Source: Bacillota bacterium (GTDB lineage Bacteria; Bacillota; Clostridia; Lachnospirales; Lachnospiraceae). From it: a stretch of 64,000 nt of DNA. Positions within the stretch are counted from its first letter, which is position 1; every line of letters begins with the position of its first letter. Where the stretch lies: contig JAEZZO010000027.1 of NCBI GenBank assembly GCA_023418475.1, positions 1-64,000 on the forward strand, given 5' to 3'. The position numbers and the translations under genes are program-made. The notes beneath the pieces were generated by a model, which ran no database searches, was not told where the DNA came from, and saw only the letters and a program-made list of their open reading frames with translations. Positions 8,583-18,635 of this stretch are shown here, piece by piece.

Positions 8583-9299
8583 ATGATAAAAATTGAAGAA
8601 ATCAGTAAGTCTTTTAAGGATTCAAAAGTATTAAATAAGATATCATTTGAAATTAACAAAGGAGATTTTGCAGCGGTGATGGGGCCTTCCGGTTCCGGTA
8701 AGTCAACTCTATTGTACAGCATCAGCGCAATGGATCGTATCAGTGAGGGCAGTGTAATATTTGAGGGTGTTAATCTTACCCTGCTGGAGGAGAGTGAATT
8801 ATCAAAATTCAGGCTTAATAAGATGGGTTTTGTATTTCAAAATGCACAGATGCTGAAAAATCTGTCGATATATGATAATATTATATTGCCTGGACTGATT
8901 GCTAAGAATGAACCTGCAAAAAAAATCAGAAAACGTGCGACAGAACTGATGGAACGGATGGGGATAACAGGAATGGAAGATCGTGATATAAAAGAGGTTT
9001 CGGGAGGCCAGCTCCAGAGAGCATCCATCTGCAGGGCTATGATTAATAATCCGGAAATACTCTTTCTCGATGAACCAACCGGTGCTTTGAATTCGGAGGC
9101 TACCGAACAGGTTTTGCAAATATTGGAAGAGCTAAACAAGGATGGCATGACTATTATGATAGTAACACATGATCAAAGAGTTGCCGCAAGAGCAAAAAAA
9201 GTCCTCTATATTAGAGATGGCAGGGTTGCTGCCTGTAAAAATTTTAAAATTGGTGATAACCGTGTAGCGGAACTGGATAGATGGCTGAAAAGTTTGTAG
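8583..9299 (+). CDS. ABC transporter ATP-binding protein, LolD/MacB type
   Basis: The 238-residue ATPase has Walker A (GPSGSGKST), the LolD-type FVFQNAQMLKNLS segment, signature (VSGGQLQRASI), Walker B (ILFLDEPTGALN) and H-loop (VTHDQR). Family length is normally 220-250, so it is complete. It lies 74 bases after the FtsX-type permease and should power it. AAGGAAG precedes the ATG. The last 30 residues after the H-loop region are short and charged. It shares the repressed promoter at 6011. Confidence 0.9.
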   Translation: MIKIEEISKSFKDSKVLNKISFEINKGDFAAVMGPSGSGKSTLLYSISAMDRISEGSVIFEGVNLTLLEESELSKFRLNKMGFVFQNAQMLKNLSIYDNIILPGLIAKNEPAKKIRKRATELMERMGITGMEDRDIKEVSGGQLQRASICRAMINNPEILFLDEPTGALNSEATEQVLQILEELNKDGMTIMIVTHDQRVAARAKKVLYIRDGRVAACKNFKIGDNRVAELDRWLKSL

Positions 9300-9384
9300 A
9301 TGAGATAATGAAAAAAGAAGAATATAAAAGAAAATGTGTTAAATAAACGGAATGGGAAATTGCAACGGAATGAGGTAGTGAGGG

Positions 9385-10044
9385 ATGAAAACAATTATGG
9401 ACGGAGAAGAACGAAGAAGGGAAATTCTTCTCACAGCACGAGCATTATTTATACAGAAGGGGTATGATCAGACTTCGATCAATGATATCTTAAAGATTGT
9501 TGATATTGCAAAAGGGACTTTCTATTACTATTTTTCTTCGAAAGAGGAAGTGCTGCACGATATTATTATGGATATTGTGGAGGAAGGAGCTGCAAGAGCA
9601 GAAAGTATTTTGCAGGATACATCCATTCCACTGATAAAACGTATTGTTATGGCCATTATGGCACAAGCTCCTGAATTCGAAGGTGCACTTAGATTAGCGG
9701 ATGAAATGCACAAAGTGGATAATTCCAGATTGGAGCAATTATACAGAAGAACAATGTTGAAAAAAATGACCTTAGTATTGGACGGGGCAATAAAGCAGGC
9801 ACAAGAGCAAGGCATAATTCATACCGATTATCCGAGAGAATGCATTGAATCAATCTTACTTATGGGGCATATGATGTTTGACTGTGAAACCTTTGAGTGG
9901 GCAGCAGAAGAGTACCCGATAAAAATTCAGGCATTTTTGCGTAATATAGAGCGTATGCTTGGAACAAAGGAAGGGGAGTTTAGCGGATTTATTGAAATGT
10001 TTCATAACACAATAAAAGATGCTACTGTTTCATTTGAAAAATAG
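9385..10044 (+). CDS. TetR/AcrR-family regulator, probable repressor of the upstream ABC operon
   Basis: The 219-residue protein has an N-terminal TetR helix-turn-helix (residues 8-55: REILLTARALFIQKGYDQTS, then DILKIVDIAKGTFYYYF) and a ligand-binding helical domain that diverges, as usual. It is the third gene of the FtsX-type ABC operon and is followed by a terminator at 10068. The paired palindromes at the operon promoter are of the right size for TetR dimers, so the likely circuit is autorepression relieved by a ligand of the transporter. The ligand is unknown. Confidence 0.88.
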   Translation: MKTIMDGEERRREILLTARALFIQKGYDQTSINDILKIVDIAKGTFYYYFSSKEEVLHDIIMDIVEEGAARAESILQDTSIPLIKRIVMAIMAQAPEFEGALRLADEMHKVDNSRLEQLYRRTMLKKMTLVLDGAIKQAQEQGIIHTDYPRECIESILLMGHMMFDCETFEWAAEEYPIKIQAFLRNIERMLGTKEGEFSGFIEMFHNTIKDATVSFEK

Positions 10045-10399
10045 ATATTAAGTGCTTATTTAATTTGAGAGCCAAAACGAGTTTGGCTCTTTTTCTTCGA
10101 ATTCAATTAGGTCAGTTTCATATTATTATTCTTTATTATGCAGAATAATTCCATAAAATATATAAATAGGCAAAAAATATATAGATACATCTAAAATAAT
10201 CAGACAATTAATCCGATATATCATAGAAGTTAAAGAATTACACCAACGACTTCATACAGCGGTTCATTGAACAAGCTTCTGCATCACAATAAATCCATGT
10301 ATGTGTAAATTGATGAAACAAAGTTCCTATAAAGTCAAGTTATTATAAAGCCGGATCCAGCAAAGGATGTTTCTACAAATAGATTTATTTATATAGCAT
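10045..10399. other. Convergent intergenic stretch
   Basis: Apart from the terminator at 10068-10096, I see only AT-rich sequence without a supported gene, repeat or promoter. Confidence 0.5.
10068..10096 (+). terminator. Intrinsic terminator of the ABC-TetR operon
   Basis: A 9-bp stem (AGAGCCAAA and TTTGGCTCT) with a 5-base loop is followed by TTTTCTT. It stands 24 bases after the TetR stop codon. Confidence 0.85.
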
Positions 10400-11923
10400 T
10401 TATAAAATAGAAGAATTATCCCCGATCTTTTTTTTATATTCAGAGGGCAGGCAATTTTCGTATTTCTTAAATTTCTTAGTAAAATAATCAATATCACTAT
10501 AACCAACCCCGGCGGCAGTCTGGCTGACAGAAGCATTTCTTTTTAACAGTTCCTTTGCATATTTAATCCGAATTCGATCGAGATAAGTGTTAAAGGCCTC
10601 ACCCGTTTCCTTCTTAAATAATTTACCAAGATATGAGCTGTTATAGCCATATTGGTCAGCCAGGCTCTCTAATTTTAAAGGTGTAGCATAATTAGCCTCA
10701 ATAAATTGACAAAGCTTCTTACAGGGATTGCGATCATCATTTTCCAAAACAATAGCTATTATCTGCGTAAGCAGTTTCTGAAAATAATCGATGTATTCAT
10801 ACAGAAACATAAATCCAGACAACCTGGCCAGAAAAACAGTATGGTTTGGAAGCTGCAGTTCGATTTGCGGATAATGACGGGATAGCTCTGTAATAATCTG
10901 CTGATAGCTGTTCCCAAGCATGAATCCGATTGAATCATGGGCAGCCTTTCGAACGCAAAGATAATTTGAATATTCTGAGACCAGCTGGATCAAAAGACTA
11001 TGATTTAGTGTTAAGATAGCGTTAATCATAGACTGTGTCTGGCTTAACAGATCGAAATCTAAAATTGCATCAAAGGTTTTATTCATCTGAAAGTGATACA
11101 CATAAGTACGATCAGCGAGATAAAATATATCATCGATGGCATGCTTTATGTCTTTGTAATGGGAAGGCAGATCGTCAATGTCGTGTATCATTTCACTGTG
11201 AAAAAAATAAAATTCTGCTTCTTTTACCGATGCAAGATACTTTTGCTGAATTTGTTCATATTCTAGAAAACCCTGCCTTGAGGTTAGGAGGAGGTAAATA
11301 TCCTGATTTATGGATACCATGTACAAATTCAGTTTTTTAATACTATGAATCAAATCCTTTCTTGTAGCAGAATTCTCGTCCTGAAAGAGTGGATGTATTC
11401 CTACCAGGCGGTAATAATTACTGGTCAGCTCAATTTTATATGCATGTGTGATATCCGGCGTATATCTCAAACGTCCTGTTATAATATCATGCAGGATATT
11501 GGCTACGGACTGGGTGATAGGTTGTCCGGCATAGACTGACAATAGGCTTTCTTTTTCTAACTCATCCCTTGCTTTTTGAATAGCATCGATTAATTCCCTG
11601 GTATCTACAGGCTTAAGCAGATACGCAGTCACATCGTAACCAATTGCAGATTTGGCATATTTAAAATCAGAGTAGCCGGATATAATAATAATTCTTCCCT
11701 TATAACCGGATTCCCGTACTCGTCTGGCTACTTCAATACCATCAAGATCCTGCATTCGTATATCCAGGAGTACTAATTCAGGAGACAGCTTCCTGATTTT
11801 ATCAATTCCCTCCTGACCATCTTCTGCTTCGTAAAAGGTATCAAATCCATATTTCTCCCAGGGTATAATTGCCTGAAAGCCTCTCCGGATCAGTGCTTCG
11901 TCATCAATAAATAATACTTTCAT
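10400..11923 (-). CDS. YesN-type response regulator (receiver plus AraC DNA-binding domain)
   Basis: The 507-residue regulator begins with a receiver domain (residues 1-120; acidic DDE at 7-9, phospho-acceptor in LVLLDIRMQD, and LLKPVD lysine). A poorly conserved linker follows, then a C-terminal AraC/XylS pair of helix-turn-helix motifs (about 405-500, with LADQYGYNSSYLGKLFKK and VGYSDIDYFTKKFKKY). It overlaps the sensor kinase gene by 20 bases. Together they should sense an extracellular sugar or its binding protein and activate the divergent importer operon at 13954. Confidence 0.92.
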   Translation of the reverse strand: MKVLFIDDEALIRRGFQAIIPWEKYGFDTFYEAEDGQEGIDKIRKLSPELVLLDIRMQDLDGIEVARRVRESGYKGRIIIISGYSDFKYAKSAIGYDVTAYLLKPVDTRELIDAIQKARDELEKESLLSVYAGQPITQSVANILHDIITGRLRYTPDITHAYKIELTSNYYRLVGIHPLFQDENSATRKDLIHSIKKLNLYMVSINQDIYLLLTSRQGFLEYEQIQQKYLASVKEAEFYFFHSEMIHDIDDLPSHYKDIKHAIDDIFYLADRTYVYHFQMNKTFDAILDFDLLSQTQSMINAILTLNHSLLIQLVSEYSNYLCVRKAAHDSIGFMLGNSYQQIITELSRHYPQIELQLPNHTVFLARLSGFMFLYEYIDYFQKLLTQIIAIVLENDDRNPCKKLCQFIEANYATPLKLESLADQYGYNSSYLGKLFKKETGEAFNTYLDRIRIKYAKELLKRNASVSQTAAGVGYSDIDYFTKKFKKYENCLPSEYKKKIGDNSSIL

Positions 11924-13703
11924 CAGAAAAATCCTCTCTTAGGGGCAATTTAATAGTGACAGTTGTTCCCGCCGACAATTTACTGTAAATTCTGAGCCCA
12001 TATTGCTCACCATAAAATAGTCTGATACGGTTGTGTACATTATGTATTCCGATTCTGTTAGAAGGGGCAAGCACATCACTGTTTAAACTGGCAGTGAGTT
12101 CGGTAAGTTTCTCTGCGGACATACCAACCCCATTGTCATTTATCGTAATGTACAGGTTCTTATTTCTTGTTAATACTGTAATATCAATAAGTCCGCCTAC
12201 CTTTTTTGTTGAAAAACCATGTGTAAAGGCATTCTCTACAATGGGCTGGAGGATAAGAGGGAGTACATATATTTTATCAAGTGCAATTCTTGGACTGATA
12301 TGGATATCATAATTAATCTTATCCTGAAACCGGAAGTGCTGTATCTCAAAATAGGCCTGTAAATATTCAAGTTCATGGGATAAGGGCACTAATTTGTTCT
12401 TATGCTCCAAAGAAAAACGAAGTAATTTACCTAGTTCCATGATAATTAGGGTCAATTCTTCTTGTCCGTTAATAGCGGCCTGCATGCGGATAGATTCCAG
12501 AGTATTGAATAAAAAGTGAGGATTTATCTGGCTGGAGAATAGCTCAAACTGTATTCTCTGCTGCTGATTTTCCAGCTCCTTCTTCATTAGCTTCTCCTTG
12601 AAAATTTCCTCATTCAAAGCCTGAATGGACAAAATGGTTGAGTTCATGTCATTGAACAATTCACCTAATTCATCTGTTCCGCTAAGAGACTGTGTTATAT
12701 TAAAATTGCCCTGTGCCACCTTATGCATCTCTTCCCGTACGGTATTTACACGCCTGCTATATAAATTTGTAAAATGATAAATTAGAAGAAGTGGCAGCAG
12801 GATTGCAATTAATAAAATAAATACAAAGACAAATATGGTATTCTGAATTTCCTTTAAATTATTGCTGATGGTAATAATTTGAAACTGGTCGTTGCTATAA
12901 AGTGCATTCAGAGAGGAATTATAAGCAAGAACCTTAGAATCTTTGTAAGAGGTTGTATACATTTCGCCTTTCCAATGATTATCCAGAGGCTTAAAGGGAA
13001 AAGGAGTTCCTATTTCCGGCACAAATCCTGAATATACTATTTTTTGATTGTTAAGGCTTATTAGCGTCTTAAAACGATTGCCCTCGAACATGGAACGAAG
13101 GTAATTATTATTGATACCAATGACCAGTACGGCATCATTATCATCATTAGGAGTGCTGATATAACGCACCATTTGAATACTGGTATAACTGTTACCGGAA
13201 GAGGTATATTCCCAGATTACTTCACCTGAACTGGAGCGAGCATCCTGATACCAGGCGTTTTTTTCTATTTCAGGAGTAATACGCTGAAATTTTCCGCTGC
13301 TGATCATAGTCGGGTTATTCACATAGAGTGTAATATTTGCTATTTCTGTGTAGTTATCTTTAAAGGTATCCAGAAAAGAATAGCTGCGGTAAGCCCTGTA
13401 TACTTCATTATCAGACACATAATAATCCGTAATAAGAGAAATCAGGTCTGAATCCGAACATATAACATTAGATATGTTCGAAGAAAGATAGGTCAGATTA
13501 TAGATAATATTACGGGCACGGTTATTTTCAGCAAACAATTGTGATTTCTCAAAGCGCAGCATTTTTGTGTTTGATGAGTAAATCGAAATAGAACCTAATA
13601 CTAGGATGGGAATAATACCGGTAATAAAATAAATAACCAAAAGTTTATTTTTTGTTTTCAGATTATTGATATAGTCACTTAATAGTTGCAATATTTTTTT
13701 CAT
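11904..13703 (-). CDS. YesM-type sensor histidine kinase
   Basis: The 599-residue kinase has a membrane helix near 22-42, an extracellular sensor region of about 240 residues (dCache-like), a second helix near 285-312, a HAMP linker, the His_kinase domain (INPHFLFNTLESIR, phospho-histidine near 397) and an HATPase domain with NAFTHG (N box), NDNGVG and GIHNV motifs. All catalytic motifs look intact. GGAGTACAT precedes the ATG. It partners the overlapping YesN-like regulator. Divergence from a carbohydrate importer suggests it detects an oligosaccharide, which is inference from the usual behaviour of this family. Confidence 0.92.
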   Translation of the reverse strand: MKKILQLLSDYINNLKTKNKLLVIYFITGIIPILVLGSISIYSSNTKMLRFEKSQLFAENNRARNIIYNLTYLSSNISNVICSDSDLISLITDYYVSDNEVYRAYRSYSFLDTFKDNYTEIANITLYVNNPTMISSGKFQRITPEIEKNAWYQDARSSSGEVIWEYTSSGNSYTSIQMVRYISTPNDDNDAVLVIGINNNYLRSMFEGNRFKTLISLNNQKIVYSGFVPEIGTPFPFKPLDNHWKGEMYTTSYKDSKVLAYNSSLNALYSNDQFQIITISNNLKEIQNTIFVFVFILLIAILLPLLLIYHFTNLYSRRVNTVREEMHKVAQGNFNITQSLSGTDELGELFNDMNSTILSIQALNEEIFKEKLMKKELENQQQRIQFELFSSQINPHFLFNTLESIRMQAAINGQEELTLIIMELGKLLRFSLEHKNKLVPLSHELEYLQAYFEIQHFRFQDKINYDIHISPRIALDKIYVLPLILQPIVENAFTHGFSTKKVGGLIDITVLTRNKNLYITINDNGVGMSAEKLTELTASLNSDVLAPSNRIGIHNVHNRIRLFYGEQYGLRIYSKLSAGTTVTIKLPLREDFSDESIIY

Positions 13704-13734
13704 ATGTACTCCATTATAAATTTCTATTAACTAT

Positions 13735-13763
13735 ACTATAACAGGGCATGGATTAATCATCAA
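13735..13763 (-). promoter_or_regulatory. Promoter of the yesM-yesN-like operon
   Basis: On the minus strand TTGATG (13763-13758) is followed after 17 bases by TATAGT (13740-13735), ending about 30 bases before the kinase start codon. Confidence 0.7.
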
Positions 13764-13907
13764 TAGGTTACTTTTGTTACCAATACAATGTCTGAAAATT
13801 ACGGGTGCATGTCGGATTATTCGGGGTTTTTGCCAAAAATGACAATAAAATATCTAAAAGTGGCGGAAGTATGTAAATATCGTCGGGTATTTAAATCAAA
13901 TAGATGC

Positions 13908-13916
13908 TGTTATAAT
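13908..13916 (+). promoter_or_regulatory. Extended -10 promoter of the sugar importer operon
   Basis: TGTTATAAT (TG at 13908, TATAAT at 13911-13916) lies 37 bases before the permease start. There is no good -35 box, which fits a promoter that needs an activator such as the divergent YesN-like protein. Confidence 0.6.
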
Positions 13917-13953
13917 AATTCCTACAGAAACGAAATAAGGAGACCGATTGAGG

Positions 13954-14898
13954 ATGAACACAAAGAAAATAGGGCTTCGTGAATATATGTCCAATAAGAA
14001 AAACATTGAGTCCTTAAAGAAATTGCTTTTAATAATGCCATTTATGATTTTAATAGCAGTATTTGCTTATTATCCACTTTATGGCTGGATCTATGCATTC
14101 TACGATTTCAGACCCCCAAAATCACTGTCTGATTGTGAGTTTGTTGGTTTACAATGGTTTGCTTCGCTAATCGAAAATGATGTCAAGAGAGACCAGATAA
14201 TAGGAGTACTGAAAAATACCTTTGCAATGAGCGGACTGGGAATACTCACTTCATGGCTGCCGCTTATCTTTGCAATATTTCTTTCGGAAATTAAATGCAG
14301 CTGGTATAAAAAATTAGTTCAGACACTTACTACAATTCCGAATTTTATAAGCTGGGTTTTGGTTTATTCACTTGCTTTTTCCATTTTCTCCAGTTCCGGA
14401 ATGCTCAATACCTTTCTGATAAAGCTGGGAGCGATTAGCACACCGATTATGTTCCTGCAATCAGACAATCATACGTGGCTTAGCATGTGGCTGTGGGGAA
14501 CCTGGAAAAGTGTCGGCTGGTCGGCAATTATGTATATAGCTGCGATAGCGGGTATAGACCAGGAGCTTTATGAAGCTGCAAAGGTGGATGGCGCAAAACG
14601 TTTTCAAATTATGCGGCATATTACTATTCCTTCCCTCATGCCTACCTACTTCATCCTGCTTATGTTAAGTATTGCAAACTTCCTGAATAATGGTATGGAT
14701 CAATATTATGTATTCCAGAACGCCTTCAATAGCAAACATATACAGGTACTAGATTTGTTTGTGTATAATGTTGGTCTGGGTTCCGGAGGATATTCGCTGG
14801 CAACGGCAATCAGTGTACTCAAGAGTCTTGTCAGTGTTACTTTACTCTTTGTGGTCAACGGATTATCAAAATTAATCAGAGGAGAATCAATGATTTAA
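13954..14898 (+). CDS. Oligosaccharide ABC importer permease, LplB type
   Basis: The 314-residue inner subunit has six membrane helices and the EAA loop that contacts the ATPase (YEAAKVDGAKRFQIMRHITIP, near residue 205). This belongs to the CUT1 group related to LplB/YtcP-type importers of complex oligosaccharides. I prefer ATG 13954, 10 bases after AAGGAG, over an in-frame TTG at 13948. The second permease and the lipoprotein follow. No ATPase gene is present, so a shared MsmX/UgpC-like ATPase elsewhere must energise it. Confidence 0.9.
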   Translation: MNTKKIGLREYMSNKKNIESLKKLLLIMPFMILIAVFAYYPLYGWIYAFYDFRPPKSLSDCEFVGLQWFASLIENDVKRDQIIGVLKNTFAMSGLGILTSWLPLIFAIFLSEIKCSWYKKLVQTLTTIPNFISWVLVYSLAFSIFSSSGMLNTFLIKLGAISTPIMFLQSDNHTWLSMWLWGTWKSVGWSAIMYIAAIAGIDQELYEAAKVDGAKRFQIMRHITIPSLMPTYFILLMLSIANFLNNGMDQYYVFQNAFNSKHIQVLDLFVYNVGLGSGGYSLATAISVLKSLVSVTLLFVVNGLSKLIRGESMI

Positions 14899-15044
14899 AA
14901 GAGAGTGAAAGAAGATCTCTTTTACAGAGTGAAGGAAAATCACTTCAACAAAGTGGGACAAGCAATTCCGCTTAGCAAGTTTGTATCTATGCTACGTATA
15001 CAAACCGGAGATACGTAAAAAGCAGCGTAGAAATGAGGAAAAAG
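14899..15044 (+). repeat. Leader repeat copy LR2, between the two permease genes
   Basis: A degenerate copy of the hairpin-rich leader family: GAGTGAAAG-type and AAAGTGG segments, an AAGTTTGTAT...ATACAAAC inverted pair, and the terminal GCGTAGAAATGAGGAAAAAG that runs into the start codon. It splits two genes that normally lie close together in this operon type. Confidence 0.6.
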
Positions 15045-15947
15045 ATGAAAAAGAATAAAACAGCAATATCCGACAGAATAATTAATGCCATCATATATGT
15101 TGTATTTTTTATATTTATGATTTTGTGTATCTATCCGTTTTATTATCTTATTATTAATACCATAAGTGCAAATGATTTAAGTGCGAACGGGCTGATTATG
15201 TTTTTACCAAAAAAAATTCATTTCCATAATTATACCGATGTAATCAAAATTCCGGGTTTGTCCCACGCTGCATTGGTATCAATCGGAAGAACATTGCTTG
15301 GAACCATGGGGACTTTGTTCGGATCTGCGTTTCTTGGTTTTATGTTTACGCAGGAAGATTTAAAGGGTAGGCGTTTTTGGTATCGTTATACGGTTATCAC
15401 GATGTATATCGGTGCAGGACTGATACCGTGGTATCTAACGATGATGAATCTTCATTTGACCAATAACTTTTGGGCTTATGTATTACCGGCTATTGTTCAG
15501 CCCTTTAATATTATTCTGGTGAAAACATATATTGAGTCTACACCGAAGGAATTACAAGAAGCAGCTAAGATTGACGGAGCGGGCACACTTAGAATATTTG
15601 CGTCAATTGTTACTCCAATTTCTAAGCCTATTTTGGCTACGGTAGCGATCTTTTCCTCCGTTGGACAGTGGAATGCATTCCAGGATACGTTAATCCTGAT
15701 GACAAATGCTAAGTATTATACTCTGCAGTATGTGTTATACCAATACATAAACCAATCGAGTTCCCTGGCAGCACTGATCAAGAGCGGAAGCGGAGATGCG
15801 GCGCTTATGAATATGGCCAGAATGCAGACACCTACTTCCGTAAGAATGACAGTAACGGTAATTGTTGTGGTTCCGATATTAATTGTCTATCCTATTTTTC
15901 AGAGATTTTATGTAAAGGGAATTATGATCGGCTCCGTAAAAGGCTAA
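15045..15947 (+). CDS. Oligosaccharide ABC importer permease, LplC type
   Basis: This 300-residue permease has six helices and an EAA loop (LQEAAKIDGAGTLRIFASIVTPI, residues about 171-193, quoted here in part as QEAAKIDGAG). It pairs with the LplB-type permease upstream. I place the start at 15045, the second of two in-frame ATGs. The first ATG (15033) is inside the repeat-derived AAATGAGGAAAAAG that serves as ribosome site for 15045; the same arrangement is seen before other genes in the window. Substrate specificity cannot be read from the permease. Confidence 0.88.
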   Translation: MKKNKTAISDRIINAIIYVVFFIFMILCIYPFYYLIINTISANDLSANGLIMFLPKKIHFHNYTDVIKIPGLSHAALVSIGRTLLGTMGTLFGSAFLGFMFTQEDLKGRRFWYRYTVITMYIGAGLIPWYLTMMNLHLTNNFWAYVLPAIVQPFNIILVKTYIESTPKELQEAAKIDGAGTLRIFASIVTPISKPILATVAIFSSVGQWNAFQDTLILMTNAKYYTLQYVLYQYINQSSSLAALIKSGSGDAALMNMARMQTPTSVRMTVTVIVVVPILIVYPIFQRFYVKGIMIGSVKG

Positions 15948-16091
15948 CATTGTGAAAACGTATCTATGATACTTTTTCTATATAAGTTAAGTAATTGTGA
16001 GTTTCTAAAATAATTATCATTGTGTATCAAATTAATACAATAAAATTAATTCACAATTGCATAGGTTATTATTATTTTAAGGGAGGTTTTT

Positions 16092-17846
16092 ATGAGAAAA
16101 GACAGTACTAAGTTAATTGCGATCCTGCTTTGTATTATGATGGTAGTATCAATGGCCGGATGCAACAAAAAAACAGATAGTAATCCGGCAAACACTTCTG
16201 TCACAGAAGCAGCGGATGCAAAGAGCGGTTCTTCCGACAAAAGCAAAACACTGACACTGGATGTATTTGCAACACAGGCAAATTATCAGGGATTACAAAC
16301 TGGTTGGTATGGAAAAATTGTAAAAGACAAGTTTAACATTGAACTTAATATCATTGCGCCGAATATCGCAGGCGGAGGAAATACTTTATACGAGACCAGA
16401 TCAGCTGCAGGTAATCTTGGTGATATTGTAATCGTGGATAATGCGAAAATGAAGGAATGTGTTGAGGCCGGTATCGTAATGGATATTGGTAAATATGTGG
16501 AAGGTAAGAAAAATATTGCACAATACCAGGTTGGAATTGATAATCTAAAGAGCTTTATTGGAAAAGATGAGATCTATGCACTTCCTGTATACGCATCTAC
16601 ACAGTCTCCGACAGAGCCGACACTTTTTGCAGGTAAAGTTTCAATTGCATCCTACATGCCATTTGATTATTACCAGGAACTGGGCTGTCCTGAGATTAAG
16701 AATGAAGATGATTTGCTGGATGTAATGGCACAAATGCAGGCAAACCATCCGACAACTGCAAATGGTAAAAAAACCTATGGATTTTCTCTTTTTAAAGACT
16801 GGGATGGCGGTTTCATGGCTATGACAGAAAAATTTGCACAGGCATTTGGCTATATCGGAACTACCGATTCAGTATGGACAAATGCGGATGCTTCTCAGTC
16901 GCAATTATTGATTGATGATAACAGTGCATATTATAATGCATTAAAGGTATATTTTAAAGCGAATCAGCTGGGACTCGTTGATCCTGATTCTACCTCTCAG
17001 GATATGAATACAATGTTCTCAAAAGTAACGGATAAGCAGATATTTTACTTATGGTTTGCATGGATGATGGGTAATTATAATACAGAAGATCGCGGTAATA
17101 AGGGAGACGGATATGCTTTTATTCCTGTTGGAAATCAAAAAATTGTAACAGACGGATTTAGTGCATATGGCAACGGAACCTCTATCGGTATTGGCTCCTC
17201 CGCAAAAGATCCGGAAAGAATTATGGAATTCCTTGATTGGGCCAGCTCTTCAGAAGGTATTAATTACTTTTCAGGTAATATTAAAGATTTAACCTTTAAA
17301 GTTGTTGATGGAAAGCAGACAATGACAGATTATGGAAAGAATGCCTGGACAGATGGTCTTAGTGTTCCGGATGAACTTGGCGGCGGAAGTTATAAGGATG
17401 GATTCCCGCAGATGAATGCAAATGTCGGAAATAAATTCGATATTGATCCTGCTACAGGAGAATCTTATGATACCGGCTTATGGGAAACATCAATTAAACT
17501 AAACAGAACCTTACTGGATGATAACTGGACAACACAGTTCGGAACTCAGAACATGGTGGAATACTTAAAATCACGTAACATGCTGGATGTTATTCCAGGA
17601 TGTGCTTATACCAGGCCTACAGAGAATTCTGAAATTAGCAACAAACGTACACAGTGCGGTACTTTAGTGAAAGAAACATCCTGGAGAATGGTATTTGCCA
17701 AGGATGAGGCTGAGTTTAATAAATTATGGGCAGATATGAAGACCCAGCTGACAGGCTTTGGATATGAGGATATAATAGCTGCGGATAAAGTTGTTGTAGA
17801 GGCTATCAAAGCAAGCCGTGCAGAGGCTATTAAGGCAGCAAAATAA
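16092..17846 (+). CDS. Extracellular solute-binding lipoprotein, LplA type
   Basis: The 584-residue protein starts with a lipoprotein signal peptide (lipobox SMAGC, cysteine at residue 23), then a low-complexity Ser/Thr/Ala linker and a large family-1 binding domain. It is longer than the 400-450 residues of standard sugar-binding proteins but normal for the LplA group, which binds complex oligosaccharides. GGGAGG precedes the start. It is the third gene of the importer operon and captures the ligand outside the membrane. A terminator follows. Confidence 0.9.
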   Translation: MRKDSTKLIAILLCIMMVVSMAGCNKKTDSNPANTSVTEAADAKSGSSDKSKTLTLDVFATQANYQGLQTGWYGKIVKDKFNIELNIIAPNIAGGGNTLYETRSAAGNLGDIVIVDNAKMKECVEAGIVMDIGKYVEGKKNIAQYQVGIDNLKSFIGKDEIYALPVYASTQSPTEPTLFAGKVSIASYMPFDYYQELGCPEIKNEDDLLDVMAQMQANHPTTANGKKTYGFSLFKDWDGGFMAMTEKFAQAFGYIGTTDSVWTNADASQSQLLIDDNSAYYNALKVYFKANQLGLVDPDSTSQDMNTMFSKVTDKQIFYLWFAWMMGNYNTEDRGNKGDGYAFIPVGNQKIVTDGFSAYGNGTSIGIGSSAKDPERIMEFLDWASSSEGINYFSGNIKDLTFKVVDGKQTMTDYGKNAWTDGLSVPDELGGGSYKDGFPQMNANVGNKFDIDPATGESYDTGLWETSIKLNRTLLDDNWTTQFGTQNMVEYLKSRNMLDVIPGCAYTRPTENSEISNKRTQCGTLVKETSWRMVFAKDEAEFNKLWADMKTQLTGFGYEDIIAADKVVVEAIKASRAEAIKAAK

Positions 17847-17877
17847 AGAAAAATAAATAAAAAGACTTATTAAATAG

Positions 17878-17930
17878 GAAACTGGCTATGCACCTTCGGA
17901 TTATCGGAGAGGGCATAGCCAGTTTCTTTA
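17878..17930 (+). terminator. Terminator of the LplBCA-like operon
   Basis: A perfect 14-bp stem (GAAACTGGCTATGC at 17878-17891 with its complement at 17913-17926) lies 31 bases after the lipoprotein stop. The tail (TTTA) is only moderately T-rich. Confidence 0.75.
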
Positions 17931-18002
17931 TGATGTGTTGATTTCTTAGTACATCTTATGGATAGGATGTTTTATTGCTAATTATTATGGAGGTGAAAAG
18001 CA

Positions 18003-18623
18003 TTATTTCTTTGAATCATATGGTATTTGATTTTTATATGCCTCCACATACTTTTGATAGATTGCTGAGTTATCCAGGTTACTTAATTTCTTGTCATCAC
18101 TGGTTATAACATTTTCGTCTGATATTTTCTGATCGGATTGATTATTTTGCATATCAATATCATTCAATAAAATAGCAGTATTAATGCCGGATGCTGTATA
18201 AGAACTATCTTCTTTTCGTTCTCTTACATTAAAAACATAATATTTACCTTCATCAGGAAGGAAGTCATTTTCATAAAGGACATAGCAAGAAGAATCTTCT
18301 GATATGCCACCTTCTTTGTTGACATGTACTGTTGTATCGAGGGGCAGATCACCCTTAATATTCTTAATGACCTTAACATTATAACGTGTGTACGGAAAAT
18401 GATTATCATAATATGTATCTGTCATTTGTTCTACATATCCAACAAAGACATTGCTGCAAAGACCGACAACCTCTTCAGGACTATTCATATCCACAACATA
18501 ACAAGCTGACATATATTTCGTATCTAAACTTTTCACATCGTTTGTTTTACTACATCCGGTGATACACATGGTCATTGTTAGTAGAATAGCATAAGATAGA
18601 TACTTCTTAATTACTTTTCTCAT
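18003..18623 (-). CDS. Secreted lipoprotein of unknown function
   Basis: The 206-residue product has a lipoprotein signal peptide (lipobox ITGCS, cysteine at residue 24). The mature part contains a stretch typical of small beta-rich exported Firmicutes proteins: VFVGYVEQMTDTYYDN, then YNVKVIKNIKGDLP and a YYVFNVRER segment. The C-terminal third is Asp/Asn/Ser-rich. I do not recognise a named family. AAGGAGGTATAGT precedes the ATG, so it is well set for translation. It lies next to two broken genes in an AT-rich stretch, which suggests a region that is decaying or was recently acquired. Confidence 0.75.
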   Translation of the reverse strand: MRKVIKKYLSYAILLTMTMCITGCSKTNDVKSLDTKYMSACYVVDMNSPEEVVGLCSNVFVGYVEQMTDTYYDNHFPYTRYNVKVIKNIKGDLPLDTTVHVNKEGGISEDSSCYVLYENDFLPDEGKYYVFNVRERKEDSSYTASGINTAILLNDIDMQNNQSDQKISDENVITSDDKKLSNLDNSAIYQKYVEAYKNQIPYDSKK

Positions 18624-18635
18624 ACTATACCTCCT

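Noticed and set aside
13788..13982. A 64-codon frame between the kinase and importer genes
   Set aside because: It covers the divergent promoter region and overlaps the permease start; no ribosome site and no domain-like content.
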